Assembly: GCA_946885765.1 (NCBI GenBank)
Contig: CAMPHD010000049.1
Location: 1-13,367, forward strand
Source: an uncultured Thalassospira sp.
GTDB lineage: Bacteria; Pseudomonadota; Alphaproteobacteria; Rhodospirillales_A; Thalassospiraceae
Length of the DNA: 13,367 nt
Direction of reading: 5' to 3'
Shown: in pieces, positions 1 to 6,427 of the stretch
Numbering within the stretch: the stretch's first letter is position 1
Layout of the letters: every line of letters begins with the position of its first letter
The notes under the pieces: generated by a model
The model's input: only the letters and a program-made list of their open reading frames with translations
Databases searched by the model: none
What the model was told of the DNA's origin: nothing
Made by a program: the position numbers and the translations under genes

Positions 1-527
1 AGGATATCGGCCTTTTTGCTCAGCGCCTTGGCAATTTCGACCATCTGGCGATCAGAAACCGCAAGATCGCGAATGCGGGTGCGCGGATCGACATTGCATT
101 GAAGCTGTTCCAGAAGCTTTTTGGCTTCGGCCCGCATCGCGGTTTTATCAAGGAACCAGCCCCGTTTGATTTCACGACCAAGGAAAATGTTTTCTTCAAC
201 GGTCAGCTGTTCGGCAAGGTTAAGCTCCTGATGGATCAGGATAACCCCGTGCCCTTCACCCGCCTCGCTATCGGCAAAGCTGATGGATTTGCCATCAAGA
301 ACAAGCTCGCCCTCGGTCGGTTCGTGATAGCCCGACAGGATTTTGACCAGTGTCGATTTGCCGGCACCATTTTCACCCAGAAGGGCATGGACTTCGCCTG
401 CATGCAGATCAATGGACACATCAAAAAGCACCTGGGCCGGGCCAAATGATTTGCAAATCTTCCGGCCGGAAAGACGTACTTCGCCCCCGATACCGGGATT
501 AACGGCATGAACAGCCGCATCCGTCAT
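1..527 (-). CDS. Sugar ABC transporter ATP-binding protein, RbsA-like (partial, C-terminus beyond window)
   Basis: This is the ATPase of a carbohydrate ABC importer of the RbsA/MglA type, which powers uptake of a monosaccharide at the inner membrane. The first 175 residues are present; the gene runs off the left edge. Seen directly: Walker A GENGAGKST at residues 51-59, the Q-loop glutamine at residue 100 in LIHQELNL, and the region where the signature motif falls in this family, DLAVSDRQMVEIAKAL (154-169). Walker B lies outside the window. The ATG at 527-525 is preceded by GGGAGG at 541-536, a good ribosome site, and the family-like sequence begins about 15 residues in. RbsA-type proteins normally carry two fused ABC domains of about 500 residues in total, so only about a third is visible. 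It diverges from a LacI regulator that probably represses it. The substrate cannot be told from this sequence. Confidence 0.92.
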   Translation of the reverse strand, partial: MTDAAVHAVNPGIGGEVRLSGRKICKSFGPAQVLFDVSIDLHAGEVHALLGENGAGKSTLVKILSGYHEPTEGELVLDGKSISFADSEAGEGHGVILIHQELNLAEQLTVEENIFLGREIKRGWFLDKTAMRAEAKKLLEQLQCNVDPRTRIRDLAVSDRQMVEIAKALSKKADI

Positions 528-581
528 GAATGTAACCTCCCTAGCGTCGCATTGATGCGATCAACTTTTGATTACCCCTTG

Positions 582-595
582 TGTAAACGTTTTCA
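582..595. promoter_or_regulatory. Candidate LacI-family operator 1
   Basis: TGTAAACGTTTTCA is a 14-base near-palindrome with a central CG, symmetric except for one base pair. This is the classic shape of a LacI/GalR operator. It lies 54 bases upstream of the ABC ATPase start and 118 bases upstream of lacI, where it could control either direction. The match is to the family consensus from general knowledge; binding is inferred. Confidence 0.6.
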
Positions 596-601
596 TTAAT
601 T

Positions 602-617
602 ATGTAAACCTTTACAT
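602..617. promoter_or_regulatory. Candidate LacI-family operator 2
   Basis: ATGTAAA and TTTACAT form perfect 7-base inverted arms around a central CC. The centre lies 21 bases from the centre of the first operator, about two helical turns, so two dimers could sit on the same face of the DNA. On the minus strand the site falls within the spacer of a possible promoter (TTGAAA at 623-618, weak -10 ATTAAT 17 bases on), a typical place for repression of the transporter. Confidence 0.6.
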
Positions 618-713
618 TTTCAATATCGTGATGAAAATCACATCGGCTATTAACGTCCTGAGGGGGCCATCAATGCCGCTGGACAGCTTGCGAGTGGCAG
701 AGTAGGAAGAAGA

Positions 714-1745
714 ATGATCGAAAAAATCGCGACGATTGAAGATGTTGCCGAACATGCCGGGGTATCCATTGCCACCGTCAGCCGTGCCTTGCACAAACCC
801 CATGTGGTTTCCGAAAGCACGCGCGAAAAGGTGCAAACCGCCATCGCCGCGACCGGTTATACCGCCAATGTCATGGCCCGAAACCTCCGCCTGAACCGGT
901 CTGGCATGATCCTTTTGCTGGTCCCCGACATCGGAAACCCCTTCTTTTCGGAAATTCTGTCGGGAATCGAACAGGGGGCAAGCAAGGCGGGCTACAACGT
1001 CCTGATCGGCGATACCCAGAACGAACCCGAACGCGAAGCCACCTATGCCGCCTACCTGCGCAGCAATCAGGCCGATGCGATGATCCTGCTAAACGGGCGT
1101 CTTCCCGCACCGCTTGCCAATACACCGCGCGGGATCATCCCGCCTGTGGTCATTGCCTGCGAACGCATTCCGGGCTGCAATCTGCCAACAGTTATTATCG
1201 ACAATGAAATGGCCGCGTTTAGCGCCACAAGACACCTGCTGGATCTTGGCCATAAACGGATCGCCCATATCGCAGGCCCCGCCAGCAACATCCTGACGAC
1301 CGACCGCGTCGCCGGATATCGCCGCGCCCTGACCAGCACCGGCATCGAAGGAAACCCGTCCCTGATCTATAGTGGCGATTTTTCGATTGAATCGGGTATT
1401 TCGGCGGCGCGCGCCCTGCTTAAAGACAGCAAAAACCGCCCGACGGCATTTTTCTGTTCATCGGACGGTATGGCAATCGGCGTCATTGTCGCGGCCAAGG
1501 AACTCGGCCTTCGCGTGCCCCACGATGTATCCGTGGTTGGTTTTGATGATATTCATCTGGCGGCCAATTACGACCCGCCCTTAACCACCGTGCGCCAACC
1601 ACGCCGCCGCCTTGGTGAACAGGCGATTTCGCTGCTGCTCGCCCGGCTTGATAAAACCGGCGCCATCGCCGAACCTGCGAAAAACCCGGTCATTGTACCG
1701 ACCGAACTGATCATCCGCCAAAGCACCGGCCCCTGCCCGACCTGA
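714..1745 (+). CDS. LacI-family transcriptional regulator
   Basis: A sugar-responsive repressor of 343 residues, the usual family length. The N-terminal helix-turn-helix is clear (TIEDVAEHAGVSIATVSRAL, residues 7-26), followed by the hinge-helix region ending near residue 60. A periplasmic-binding-protein-like effector domain follows, with typical blocks LLLVPDIGNPFFSEIL (68-83) and, near the C-terminus, VVGFDDIHLAANYDPPLTTV. The ATG at 714 has AGGAAG at 704-709 and starts directly before the DNA-binding domain. The gene is divergent from a sugar ABC ATPase and two LacI-like sites lie between them, so control of that transporter and of itself is likely. The effector sugar is unknown. Its stop is only 25 bases from the convergent VOC gene, with no evident terminator. 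Confidence 0.95.
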   Translation: MIEKIATIEDVAEHAGVSIATVSRALHKPHVVSESTREKVQTAIAATGYTANVMARNLRLNRSGMILLLVPDIGNPFFSEILSGIEQGASKAGYNVLIGDTQNEPEREATYAAYLRSNQADAMILLNGRLPAPLANTPRGIIPPVVIACERIPGCNLPTVIIDNEMAAFSATRHLLDLGHKRIAHIAGPASNILTTDRVAGYRRALTSTGIEGNPSLIYSGDFSIESGISAARALLKDSKNRPTAFFCSSDGMAIGVIVAAKELGLRVPHDVSVVGFDDIHLAANYDPPLTTVRQPRRRLGEQAISLLLARLDKTGAIAEPAKNPVIVPTELIIRQSTGPCPT

Positions 1746-1770
1746 CCTAAAGCCCGATCCCAAAACCTGA

Positions 1771-2256
1771 TCAGCGATTGGCGATCTTCTGCCATTCTTC
1801 ATAAACCGAACGTGCCCGACCTTCGTGATCATCGCTGTATTTCGGCTGATCGGCGGCAAAGATTTCAAACCGGATGCCGTTCGGATCGCGAATGAACAAC
1901 CGGCGCGATTGGCCATCATCCTCGTTATGATAAACCACCTTGTGCTGGAACAAATGGTTCTGCCAGGCAATCACATCACGCGGCGTATCGCACCGAAGCC
2001 CGATATGAAACACGTCATTTGGCAACTCGGGATCATCGGGATACGGCCCGGTATCGGCTGGCCAGTCAAAGAATGACAGCCGCGTTCCATCGGTCAACGC
2101 AAAGGTAATCAGCAGAAAATCGCTTTTCCATGACGGGCTGTAACCGCTTTCGGCATGGACCAGCCGCGCCTTCAGAACACGGGAATAAAAATCATCCGTC
2201 GCCGCAAGATCGCGGGTCGGAAAGGCCAAGTGATCGACACTGACGGGTGCAGGCAT
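1771..2256 (-). CDS. VOC family (glyoxalase/bleomycin resistance fold) protein
   Basis: A 161-residue protein of the vicinal oxygen chelate superfamily, whose members include lyases, dioxygenases and resistance proteins that use a metal held by paired beta-alpha-beta-beta-beta modules. Visible features are the opening VDHLAFPTRDLAATDDFYSRVL (residues 7-28), DVFHIGLRC (81-89) and the closing RDPNGIRFEIF (123-133). His9, His84 and Glu131 are the likely metal ligands by position. The start at 2256 has an excellent ribosome site, GAGGAGG at 2268-2262. It lies downstream of the TetR gene on the same strand but is separated by 144 bases that hold a probable promoter of its own and two symmetrical sequences. 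The reaction cannot be assigned; a lactoylglutathione lyase annotation would be a guess. Confidence 0.9.
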   Translation of the reverse strand: MPAPVSVDHLAFPTRDLAATDDFYSRVLKARLVHAESGYSPSWKSDFLLITFALTDGTRLSFFDWPADTGPYPDDPELPNDVFHIGLRCDTPRDVIAWQNHLFQHKVVYHNEDDGQSRRLFIRDPNGIRFEIFAADQPKYSDDHEGRARSVYEEWQKIANR

Positions 2257-2282
2257 CGACGCCTCCTCATTTGTCGCTTGGG

Positions 2283-2294
2283 TGATTTAAATCA
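2283..2294. promoter_or_regulatory. Perfect 12-base palindrome at the VOC promoter start region
   Basis: TGATTTAAATCA is a perfect palindrome immediately downstream of (and touching) the TATAAT of the VOC promoter on the minus strand, about where transcription should begin. This is a typical operator position. The regulator is unknown; the neighbouring TetR protein is one candidate, although the site does not resemble the boxes upstream of its own operon. Confidence 0.45.
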
Positions 2295-2321
2295 TTATAA
2301 AACTTAATCATCCGATCCCAA
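2294..2321 (-). promoter_or_regulatory. Probable promoter of the VOC gene
   Basis: On the minus strand TTGGGA (2321-2316) is followed, 16 bases on, by a perfect TATAAT (2299-2294). The TATAAT ends 37 bases before the VOC start codon. A large inverted repeat overlaps the upstream -35 edge and a palindrome adjoins the -10, which suggests regulated transcription separate from the TetR operon. Confidence 0.55.
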
Positions 2322-2355
2322 TGATCAAGTGCCAGACAACTGGCAATTGATCATT
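2320..2355. repeat. 16-base inverted repeat between tetR and the VOC gene
   Basis: Arms 2320-2335 and 2340-2355 pair at 15 of 16 positions (one G/A mismatch at 2329/2346) around the loop ACAA. The outer part contains TGATCA in each arm. On the plus strand the repeat runs into five T residues (2354-2358), which looks like an intrinsic terminator, but no plus-strand gene ends here. On the minus strand, where tetR is transcribed, no T-run follows. It could end stray plus-strand transcription, stabilise the end of the tetR message, or bind a protein over the VOC -35 region. Confidence 0.6.
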
Positions 2356-2400
2356 TTTCGTCACGAAATGGCATCGCTTAATCCCCGACGACGCCGTGCG

Positions 2401-2976
2401 TCAACGTCCCTGATCTGGTCCGGCAAGCAACCCGGCTTCAACCCGCACCATGGCGCGTTCAAATACCGCCGTATCGCCAAGCGCGCGCGATAAAACAAGC
2501 GCCCCCTGGATCGATAAAATCGCATCTTCGGCAATGTCCGATGCCCGGTCCGCATCATGCCCGATCCGCACAAGCGCCTGCTGCAACGACCGCTGCCAGA
2601 CCGCAAAATAATCACGGATTGCGTCTGAAAAACGGTCACGCACATTATCAAGTGCAAACGCCCCGATCAGGCATACCCGCTTTCCCGACCAGAAATATGT
2701 CGCGACCGAACCGCACATTTCCAAAATCGCCGCCCGTGGGTCATCCCCGTCACGCAGCGGCTTGTAAACCGCATCCTCGAACCAGCCATCAATCTCGCGA
2801 AGCACTTCGGATGCCATCTGCTCTTTGCCACCGGGAAAGAAATGATAAAGGCTGCCCTTTCCCAGACCCGTCCGGCTGGCAATCAGTGAAAGGCTCGCCC
2901 CTTCATAGCCATACTCGCGGAAAATCTCCGCAAGGACGGGAATAACATCGGAACGCTCCGCGATAATCTTTGGCAT
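2401..2976 (-). CDS. TetR/AcrR-family transcriptional regulator
   Basis: A 191-residue repressor with the standard N-terminal helix-turn-helix: GASLSLIASRTGLGKGSLYHFFPGGKE is split across residues 26-36 and 37-52 and is diagnostic for the family. The C-terminal ligand domain is all-helical, ends near residue 190 and resembles the LmrA/YxaF-type branch, though that assignment is tentative. It starts 7 bases after the stop of the DUF1348 gene with only a weak ribosome site (TAAG), so translational coupling is likely. Two TACC-type boxes upstream of the DUF1348 gene are the probable binding sites and would give autoregulation. The ligand is unknown. Confidence 0.93.
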   Translation of the reverse strand: MPKIIAERSDVIPVLAEIFREYGYEGASLSLIASRTGLGKGSLYHFFPGGKEQMASEVLREIDGWFEDAVYKPLRDGDDPRAAILEMCGSVATYFWSGKRVCLIGAFALDNVRDRFSDAIRDYFAVWQRSLQQALVRIGHDADRASDIAEDAILSIQGALVLSRALGDTAVFERAMVRVEAGLLAGPDQGR

Positions 2977-2983
2977 GGCTTAC

Positions 2984-3457
2984 TTATAATCCCAGATCGG
3001 ACAGGCCCGGATGATCGGCCGGGCGCGGCCCCGAACGATCCCAGAAGAATTTGCGGTCTTCTTCGCGGATCGGCATATCGTTGATGCAGGCAAACCGGCG
3101 ATGCATCTGGCCATTCTCGGCAAATTCCCAATTCTCGTTGCCATAGGCCCGATACCAGTTCCCGGAATCATCACGATATTCATAGGCAAAACGCACCGCG
3201 ATCCGGTTGCCGTCATGCGCCCACAACTCTTTGATCAATCGATATTCCAGTTCCTTGTTCCATTTGCGGGTCAGAAAGGCAATGACCTCGTCACGACCAT
3301 TGGCAAATTCCGCACGGTTCCGCCAGATCGTATCAGGCGTATAGGCCAGCGACACCCGCGCCGGATCGCGACTGTTCCAGCCATCTTCGGCCATGCGGAC
3401 TTTCTGGATTGCGGTTTCCCGCGTAAAGGGCGGCAAGGGTTGGCGTAGCTCACTCAT
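2984..3457 (-). CDS. DUF1348 / NTF2-like family protein
   Basis: A 157-residue protein of the SnoaL/NTF2-like fold, resembling the DUF1348 group annotated as nuclear transport factor 2 family. Typical blocks are [49 protein letters not shown] and [20 protein letters not shown]. Such proteins have a cone-shaped pocket and are either small enzymes or ligand binders; no function is established for this group as far as I know. The frame stays open 60 codons further upstream, but that part is not family-like and runs through the TetR boxes. The ATG at 3457-3455 with GGAG 6 bases before it gives a normal-length protein. It is the first gene of an operon with the TetR regulator. Confidence 0.85.
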   Translation of the reverse strand: MSELRQPLPPFTRETAIQKVRMAEDGWNSRDPARVSLAYTPDTIWRNRAEFANGRDEVIAFLTRKWNKELEYRLIKELWAHDGNRIAVRFAYEYRDDSGNWYRAYGNENWEFAENGQMHRRFACINDMPIREEDRKFFWDRSGPRPADHPGLSDLGL

Positions 3458-3477
3458 CGTCGGCTCCATCAGTTTTA

Positions 3478-3514
3478 TTGTACCAATCGGTAAACAATTA
3501 TCCATTCGGTACAA
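3478..3514. promoter_or_regulatory. Pair of TetR-type operator boxes upstream of the DUF1348-tetR operon
   Basis: TACCAATCGGTA (3481-3492) is symmetric at all but one base pair. A related box, ATCCATTCGGTA (3500-3511), follows with centres 19 bases apart. Read on the minus strand they are TACCGATTGGTA and TACCGAATGGAT, clearly two versions of one site. The pair is bounded by perfect 7-base inverted arms TTGTACC (3478-3484) and GGTACAA (3508-3514). TACCG-type palindromes are common TetR-family operators. GATAAT (3502-3497 on the minus strand) may be the -10 and would be buried by bound repressor. Confidence 0.6.
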
Positions 3515-3761
3515 AAAAGCAATAGCGCAGATGCCATCACGGGCTTTTTGCCCCGCCACCATGCAAAATCCGTGATTTGGTGATATTGTTGGAAATCCGG
3601 CTTGCGCAAAGCCCCGCCGGGCAGACCCAAGTTTCACGAAACGGAAACCTGCATCTGATCGCCGCCTGTTTCCCTATGGAATCAAACTGTTACCCTTGCA
3701 AATCCTGCATCAAAAGGCCCAAAGGCCCCGGTAATTTAAAGGCCACGCGATCAGACAATGT

Positions 3762-3800
3762 GGTCACACTGTTGACCCGTATGCGCCCCGCTGCTATTGG
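3762..3800 (+). promoter_or_regulatory. Possible nspC promoter with overlapping inverted repeat
   Basis: TTGACC (3772-3777) is a good -35 and TATTGG (3795-3800), 17 bases on, a poor but acceptable -10. GGTCA (3762-3766) and TGACC (3773-3777) form an inverted repeat with a 6-base centre that overlaps the -35, so it may be an operator. If the promoter is real, the nspC message has a leader of about 170 bases. Confidence 0.35.
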
Positions 3801-3936
3801 GTCGCGGCGCATGCGATACAGGCCCAAAATGCCTTCGCATCGATGGTATGAAATTCGTTGGCGCAAACCGGGCTTGAATGCCGAACCTTGCGGGGAATGT
3901 TTGCCGGTCGACGGACGTTTTCCGTATTGTCTTTTC

Positions 3937-3955
3937 GGTCCCTGAAAACAGGGCC
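3937..3955 (+). promoter_or_regulatory. Hairpin just upstream of the nspC ribosome site
   Basis: CCCTG and CAGGG pair around the loop AAAA, extended by GG/CC across a one-base bulge. It ends 7 bases before the GAGGAA ribosome site. A smaller stem-loop (3911-3925) precedes it. The place suits control of translation or message stability. I could not match it to a known riboswitch class. Confidence 0.4.
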
Positions 3956-3978
3956 TTCGGTCGAGGAACCAGAATACG

Positions 3979-5076
3979 ATGCCGCATACGCCTTATTATC
4001 TGATCGATAAATCGAAACTGCTGCGCAACATGGAAAAGATCGCCTATGTGCGCGAACATTCCGGCGCAAAGGCGTTGCTGGCATTGAAATGCTTTGCGAC
4101 CTGGTCGGTCTTCGATTTCATGTCGGACTATATGGATGGCACGACGTCCTCGTCGCTGCACGAAGTCAAACTGGGCCGCAAGAAATTCGGCAAGGAAACC
4201 CATGCCTATAGCGTGGCCTATGCCGATTCCGAAATCGACGAAGTCATCGAAAACGCCGACAAGATCATCTTCAATTCAATCAGCCAGCTTAACCGTTTTG
4301 CCGATGCTGCGTCCGGCATCGTGCGCGGTCTTCGCCTGAACCCGCAGGTTTCAAGCTCCAGCTTCGATCTGGCCGATCCGGCCCGCCCGTATTCACGTCT
4401 GGGCGAATGGGACGTCACCAAGGTCGAGGCCGTCATGGACCGCATTTCCGGCTTCATGATCCACAATAACTGCGAAAACGCCGATTTCGATCTGTTCGAC
4501 AAAATGCTGGGCGATATCGAAACCAAATTTGGCACCCTTCTCTCGCGCGTTGAATGGGTAAGCCTCGGCGGCGGCATTCACTTCACCGGGGACAATTACC
4601 CGCTCGATAAATTCTGCGCCCGGCTTAAGGCATTTTCGCAAAAATATGGCGTTCAGGTGTATCTCGAACCGGGCGAGGCATCGATCACCAAAAGCACGAC
4701 GCTCGAAGTCACCGTGCTTGATACGCTGTTTAACGGCAAGAACCTTGCGATTGTCGATAGCTCCATCGAAGCCCACATGCTCGATCTTCTGATCTATCGC
4801 GAAACCGCCAAGATTGAGCCGAACACGGGCGATCATGCCTATATGATCTGCGGCAAGTCCTGCCTTGCCGGTGACGTTTTTGGCGAATTCAATTTCGAAA
4901 ACGAGATCAAGGTCGGCGACCGTATCTCGGTACAGGATGCCGCCGGTTACACCATGGTCAAAAAGAACTGGTTCAACGGTGTCGGCATGCCGTCCATCGT
5001 GATCAAGGAACTCGACGGCAGCGAACGCGTTGTACGTGAGTTCACCTTCGATGATTATGTTTCGAGCCTTTCGTAA
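3979..5076 (+). CDS. nspC: Carboxynorspermidine / carboxyspermidine decarboxylase
   Basis: This PLP-dependent enzyme removes CO2 from carboxyspermidine or carboxynorspermidine to give spermidine or norspermidine in the cytoplasm, the last step of the route that avoids S-adenosylmethionine decarboxylase. At 365 residues it has the usual length of the NspC branch of the alanine-racemase-fold decarboxylases. Visible features: the PLP lysine Lys37 in ALLALKCFA, the glycine loop LGGGIHF (196-202), the phosphate-binding EPGEA (230-234), and CGKSCLAGD (291-299) with Cys295 and Asp299 matching the conserved active-site CxxxD. The ATG at 3979 has GAGGAA ten bases before it and starts just ahead of the conserved PYYLID. 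The next gene is the dehydrogenase making its substrate, which supports the assignment over diaminopimelate or ornithine decarboxylase. Confidence 0.95.
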   Translation: MPHTPYYLIDKSKLLRNMEKIAYVREHSGAKALLALKCFATWSVFDFMSDYMDGTTSSSLHEVKLGRKKFGKETHAYSVAYADSEIDEVIENADKIIFNSISQLNRFADAASGIVRGLRLNPQVSSSSFDLADPARPYSRLGEWDVTKVEAVMDRISGFMIHNNCENADFDLFDKMLGDIETKFGTLLSRVEWVSLGGGIHFTGDNYPLDKFCARLKAFSQKYGVQVYLEPGEASITKSTTLEVTVLDTLFNGKNLAIVDSSIEAHMLDLLIYRETAKIEPNTGDHAYMICGKSCLAGDVFGEFNFENEIKVGDRISVQDAAGYTMVKKNWFNGVGMPSIVIKELDGSERVVREFTFDDYVSSLS

Positions 5077-5111
5077 AAAGGCGCTTTGGGTTTCATCTAT
5101 TCGTAAAAAGG
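5070..5111 (+). repeat. 12-base direct repeat at the nspC / dehydrogenase junction
   Basis: TTCGTAAAAAGG occurs at 5070-5081 and again at 5100-5111, exactly 30 bases apart. The first copy contains the nspC stop codon and the second begins the purine-rich stretch that becomes the ribosome site (GGGAG, 5110-5114) of the next gene. It may be a short duplication that created the spacer. Confidence 0.8.
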
Positions 5112-5127
5112 GAGTTTTTGGCCCGAA

Positions 5128-6369
5128 ATGAAGAAGAATGTTCTGATTATCGGCGCAGGTGGCGTCGCACAGGTGGTCGCGCACAAATGTGCACAGCATA
5201 ATGATGTGCTTGGCGATATCCATATTGCGTCGCGTACTGCGGAAAAATGCCAGAAAATCATCGACAGCATTCATGAAAAGAAAAACCTGAAGAATGCAGG
5301 CACGCTCGAAGGTCATGCGCTTGACGCAACCGATATCGATGCCACCGTCGCATTGATCAAGAAAACCGGCTGCGAAATCGTCATCAATGTCGGTTCCGCC
5401 TTCATCAACATGCCGGTCATGTCGGCCTGCATCAAGGCGGGCGTTGCCTATCTCGATACCGCCATCCACGAAGAACAGGACAAGATCTGCGAAACCCCGC
5501 CATGGTACGCAAATTACGAGTGGAAACGCCGTGAAGAATGCGAAAAGGCTGGTATCACCGCGATTCTGGGCATCGGGTTTGATCCGGGCGTGGTCAATGC
5601 CTATGCCAAACTCGCGGTCGAGGATTACTTCGATAAAATTGACTCGATTGACATCATCGACATCAATGCCGGCAGCCACGGCAAATATTTTGCCACCAAC
5701 TTCGACCCGGAAATCAATTTCCGCGAATTTACCGGCACGGTTTATTCCTGGCAGAACAACGCCTGGCAGGAAAACAAAATGTTCGAGGTCAAGAAAATCT
5801 GGGATATGCCGGTTGTCGGTGAAAGCCATACCTTCATGACCGGCCATGACGAGGTCCATTCCCTGTCACAGAACCTTGACGTGCCCAATGTCCGTTTCTG
5901 GATGGGCTTTGGCGATCATTACGTCAATGTCTTCACGGTGCTGAACAATATCGGCCTGCTGTCGGAAAAACCGGTGACGACGGCCGAGGGTCTTGAAGTT
6001 ATTCCGCTCAAGGTCGTCAAGGCCTGCCTGCCGGACCCAAGCTCGCTCGCACCCGACTATACCGGCAAAACCTGCATCGGTGATCTGGTCAAGGGCAGCA
6101 AGGATGGCAAGGAAACCGAAGTCCTGATCTATAACGTCGCGGACCACAAGGACGCGTACGAGGAAGTCGGAAGCCAGGGCATTTCCTATACCGCTGGTGT
6201 TCCGCCGGTCGCAGCCGCCATGCTGATCGCCACCGGCGAATGGGATGTGAAAAAGATGGCCAATGTCGAAGAACTGCCATCCAAACCGTTCCTGAACCTT
6301 CTGAACGGCATGGGTCTTCCGACCCGTATCAAGGATGCCAATGGCGACCGTGCGCTTGATTTCGCCTAA
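5128..6369 (+). CDS. Carboxynorspermidine / carboxyspermidine dehydrogenase (saccharopine dehydrogenase family)
   Basis: This enzyme joins aspartate-semialdehyde with putrescine (or 1,3-diaminopropane) using NADPH to form carboxyspermidine (or carboxynorspermidine), the substrate of the decarboxylase upstream. At 413 residues it has normal length. The Rossmann fold opens at once with VLIIGAGGVAQVVA (5-18), and IASRT (33-37) follows the second strand. Family blocks include INVGSAF, YLDTAIHEE, LGIGFDPGVVNAYAK (about 147-161) and INAGSHGKYFATNFDPE. The start at 5128 places the nucleotide-binding loop correctly; the ribosome site GGGAG lies 13 bases upstream, rather far. Annotation pipelines often call it saccharopine dehydrogenase or LYS1, but the nspC partner makes the polyamine role much more likely. 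Which diamine is used cannot be told here. Confidence 0.93.
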   Translation: MKKNVLIIGAGGVAQVVAHKCAQHNDVLGDIHIASRTAEKCQKIIDSIHEKKNLKNAGTLEGHALDATDIDATVALIKKTGCEIVINVGSAFINMPVMSACIKAGVAYLDTAIHEEQDKICETPPWYANYEWKRREECEKAGITAILGIGFDPGVVNAYAKLAVEDYFDKIDSIDIIDINAGSHGKYFATNFDPEINFREFTGTVYSWQNNAWQENKMFEVKKIWDMPVVGESHTFMTGHDEVHSLSQNLDVPNVRFWMGFGDHYVNVFTVLNNIGLLSEKPVTTAEGLEVIPLKVVKACLPDPSSLAPDYTGKTCIGDLVKGSKDGKETEVLIYNVADHKDAYEEVGSQGISYTAGVPPVAAAMLIATGEWDVKKMANVEELPSKPFLNLLNGMGLPTRIKDANGDRALDFA

Positions 6370-6397
6370 GCCATAATCCTGATGATCCAAAATGCGA

Positions 6398-6427
6398 ACG
6401 GCGGGCTTTGATGCCCGCCGTTTTTAT
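6398..6427 (+). terminator. Intrinsic terminator of the polyamine operon
   Basis: ACGGCGGGC (6398-6406) and GCCCGCCGT (6413-6421) form a perfect 9-base-pair stem around TTTGAT, followed by TTTTTATTT. It lies 29 bases after the dehydrogenase stop. The T-rich tail overlaps the stop codon of the convergent Lrp-family gene at 6424-6426. The opposite strand has a weaker T-run (CATTTT), so it may also work in that direction. Confidence 0.92.

Larger units (their letters stand above)
3515..3978. other. Gene-free region and leader of the polyamine operon
   Basis: About 460 bases without a convincing gene. Contents I can point to are three copies of AAAGGCC (3713, 3721, 3738), a possible promoter with an inverted repeat near 3762-3800, a small stem-loop ACGGA/TCCGT at 3911-3925, a hairpin at 3937-3955 and the nspC ribosome site GAGGAA at 3963-3968. 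A 122-codon open frame across 3577-3945 does not look coding. Confidence 0.5.

Noticed and set aside
2320..2358. Calling the inverted repeat a terminator of tetR
   Set aside because: The T-run follows the stem only on the plus strand, opposite to tetR transcription, so it is reported as an inverted repeat of open function.
3458..3637. 60-codon upstream extension of the DUF1348 gene
   Set aside because: The extension is not family-like and covers the TetR boxes and probable promoter. The ATG at 3457 has a good GGAG.
3577..3945. 122-codon open frame on the plus strand upstream of nspC
   Set aside because: No recognisable domain, no ribosome site, a Cys/Arg/Pro-rich sequence with codon use unlike its neighbours, and it ends inside the leader hairpin. 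It is probably untranslated leader.
4393..5859. 488-codon open frame opposite nspC and the dehydrogenase
   Set aside because: Antisense to two genuine genes, spans their junction and has no family resemblance.
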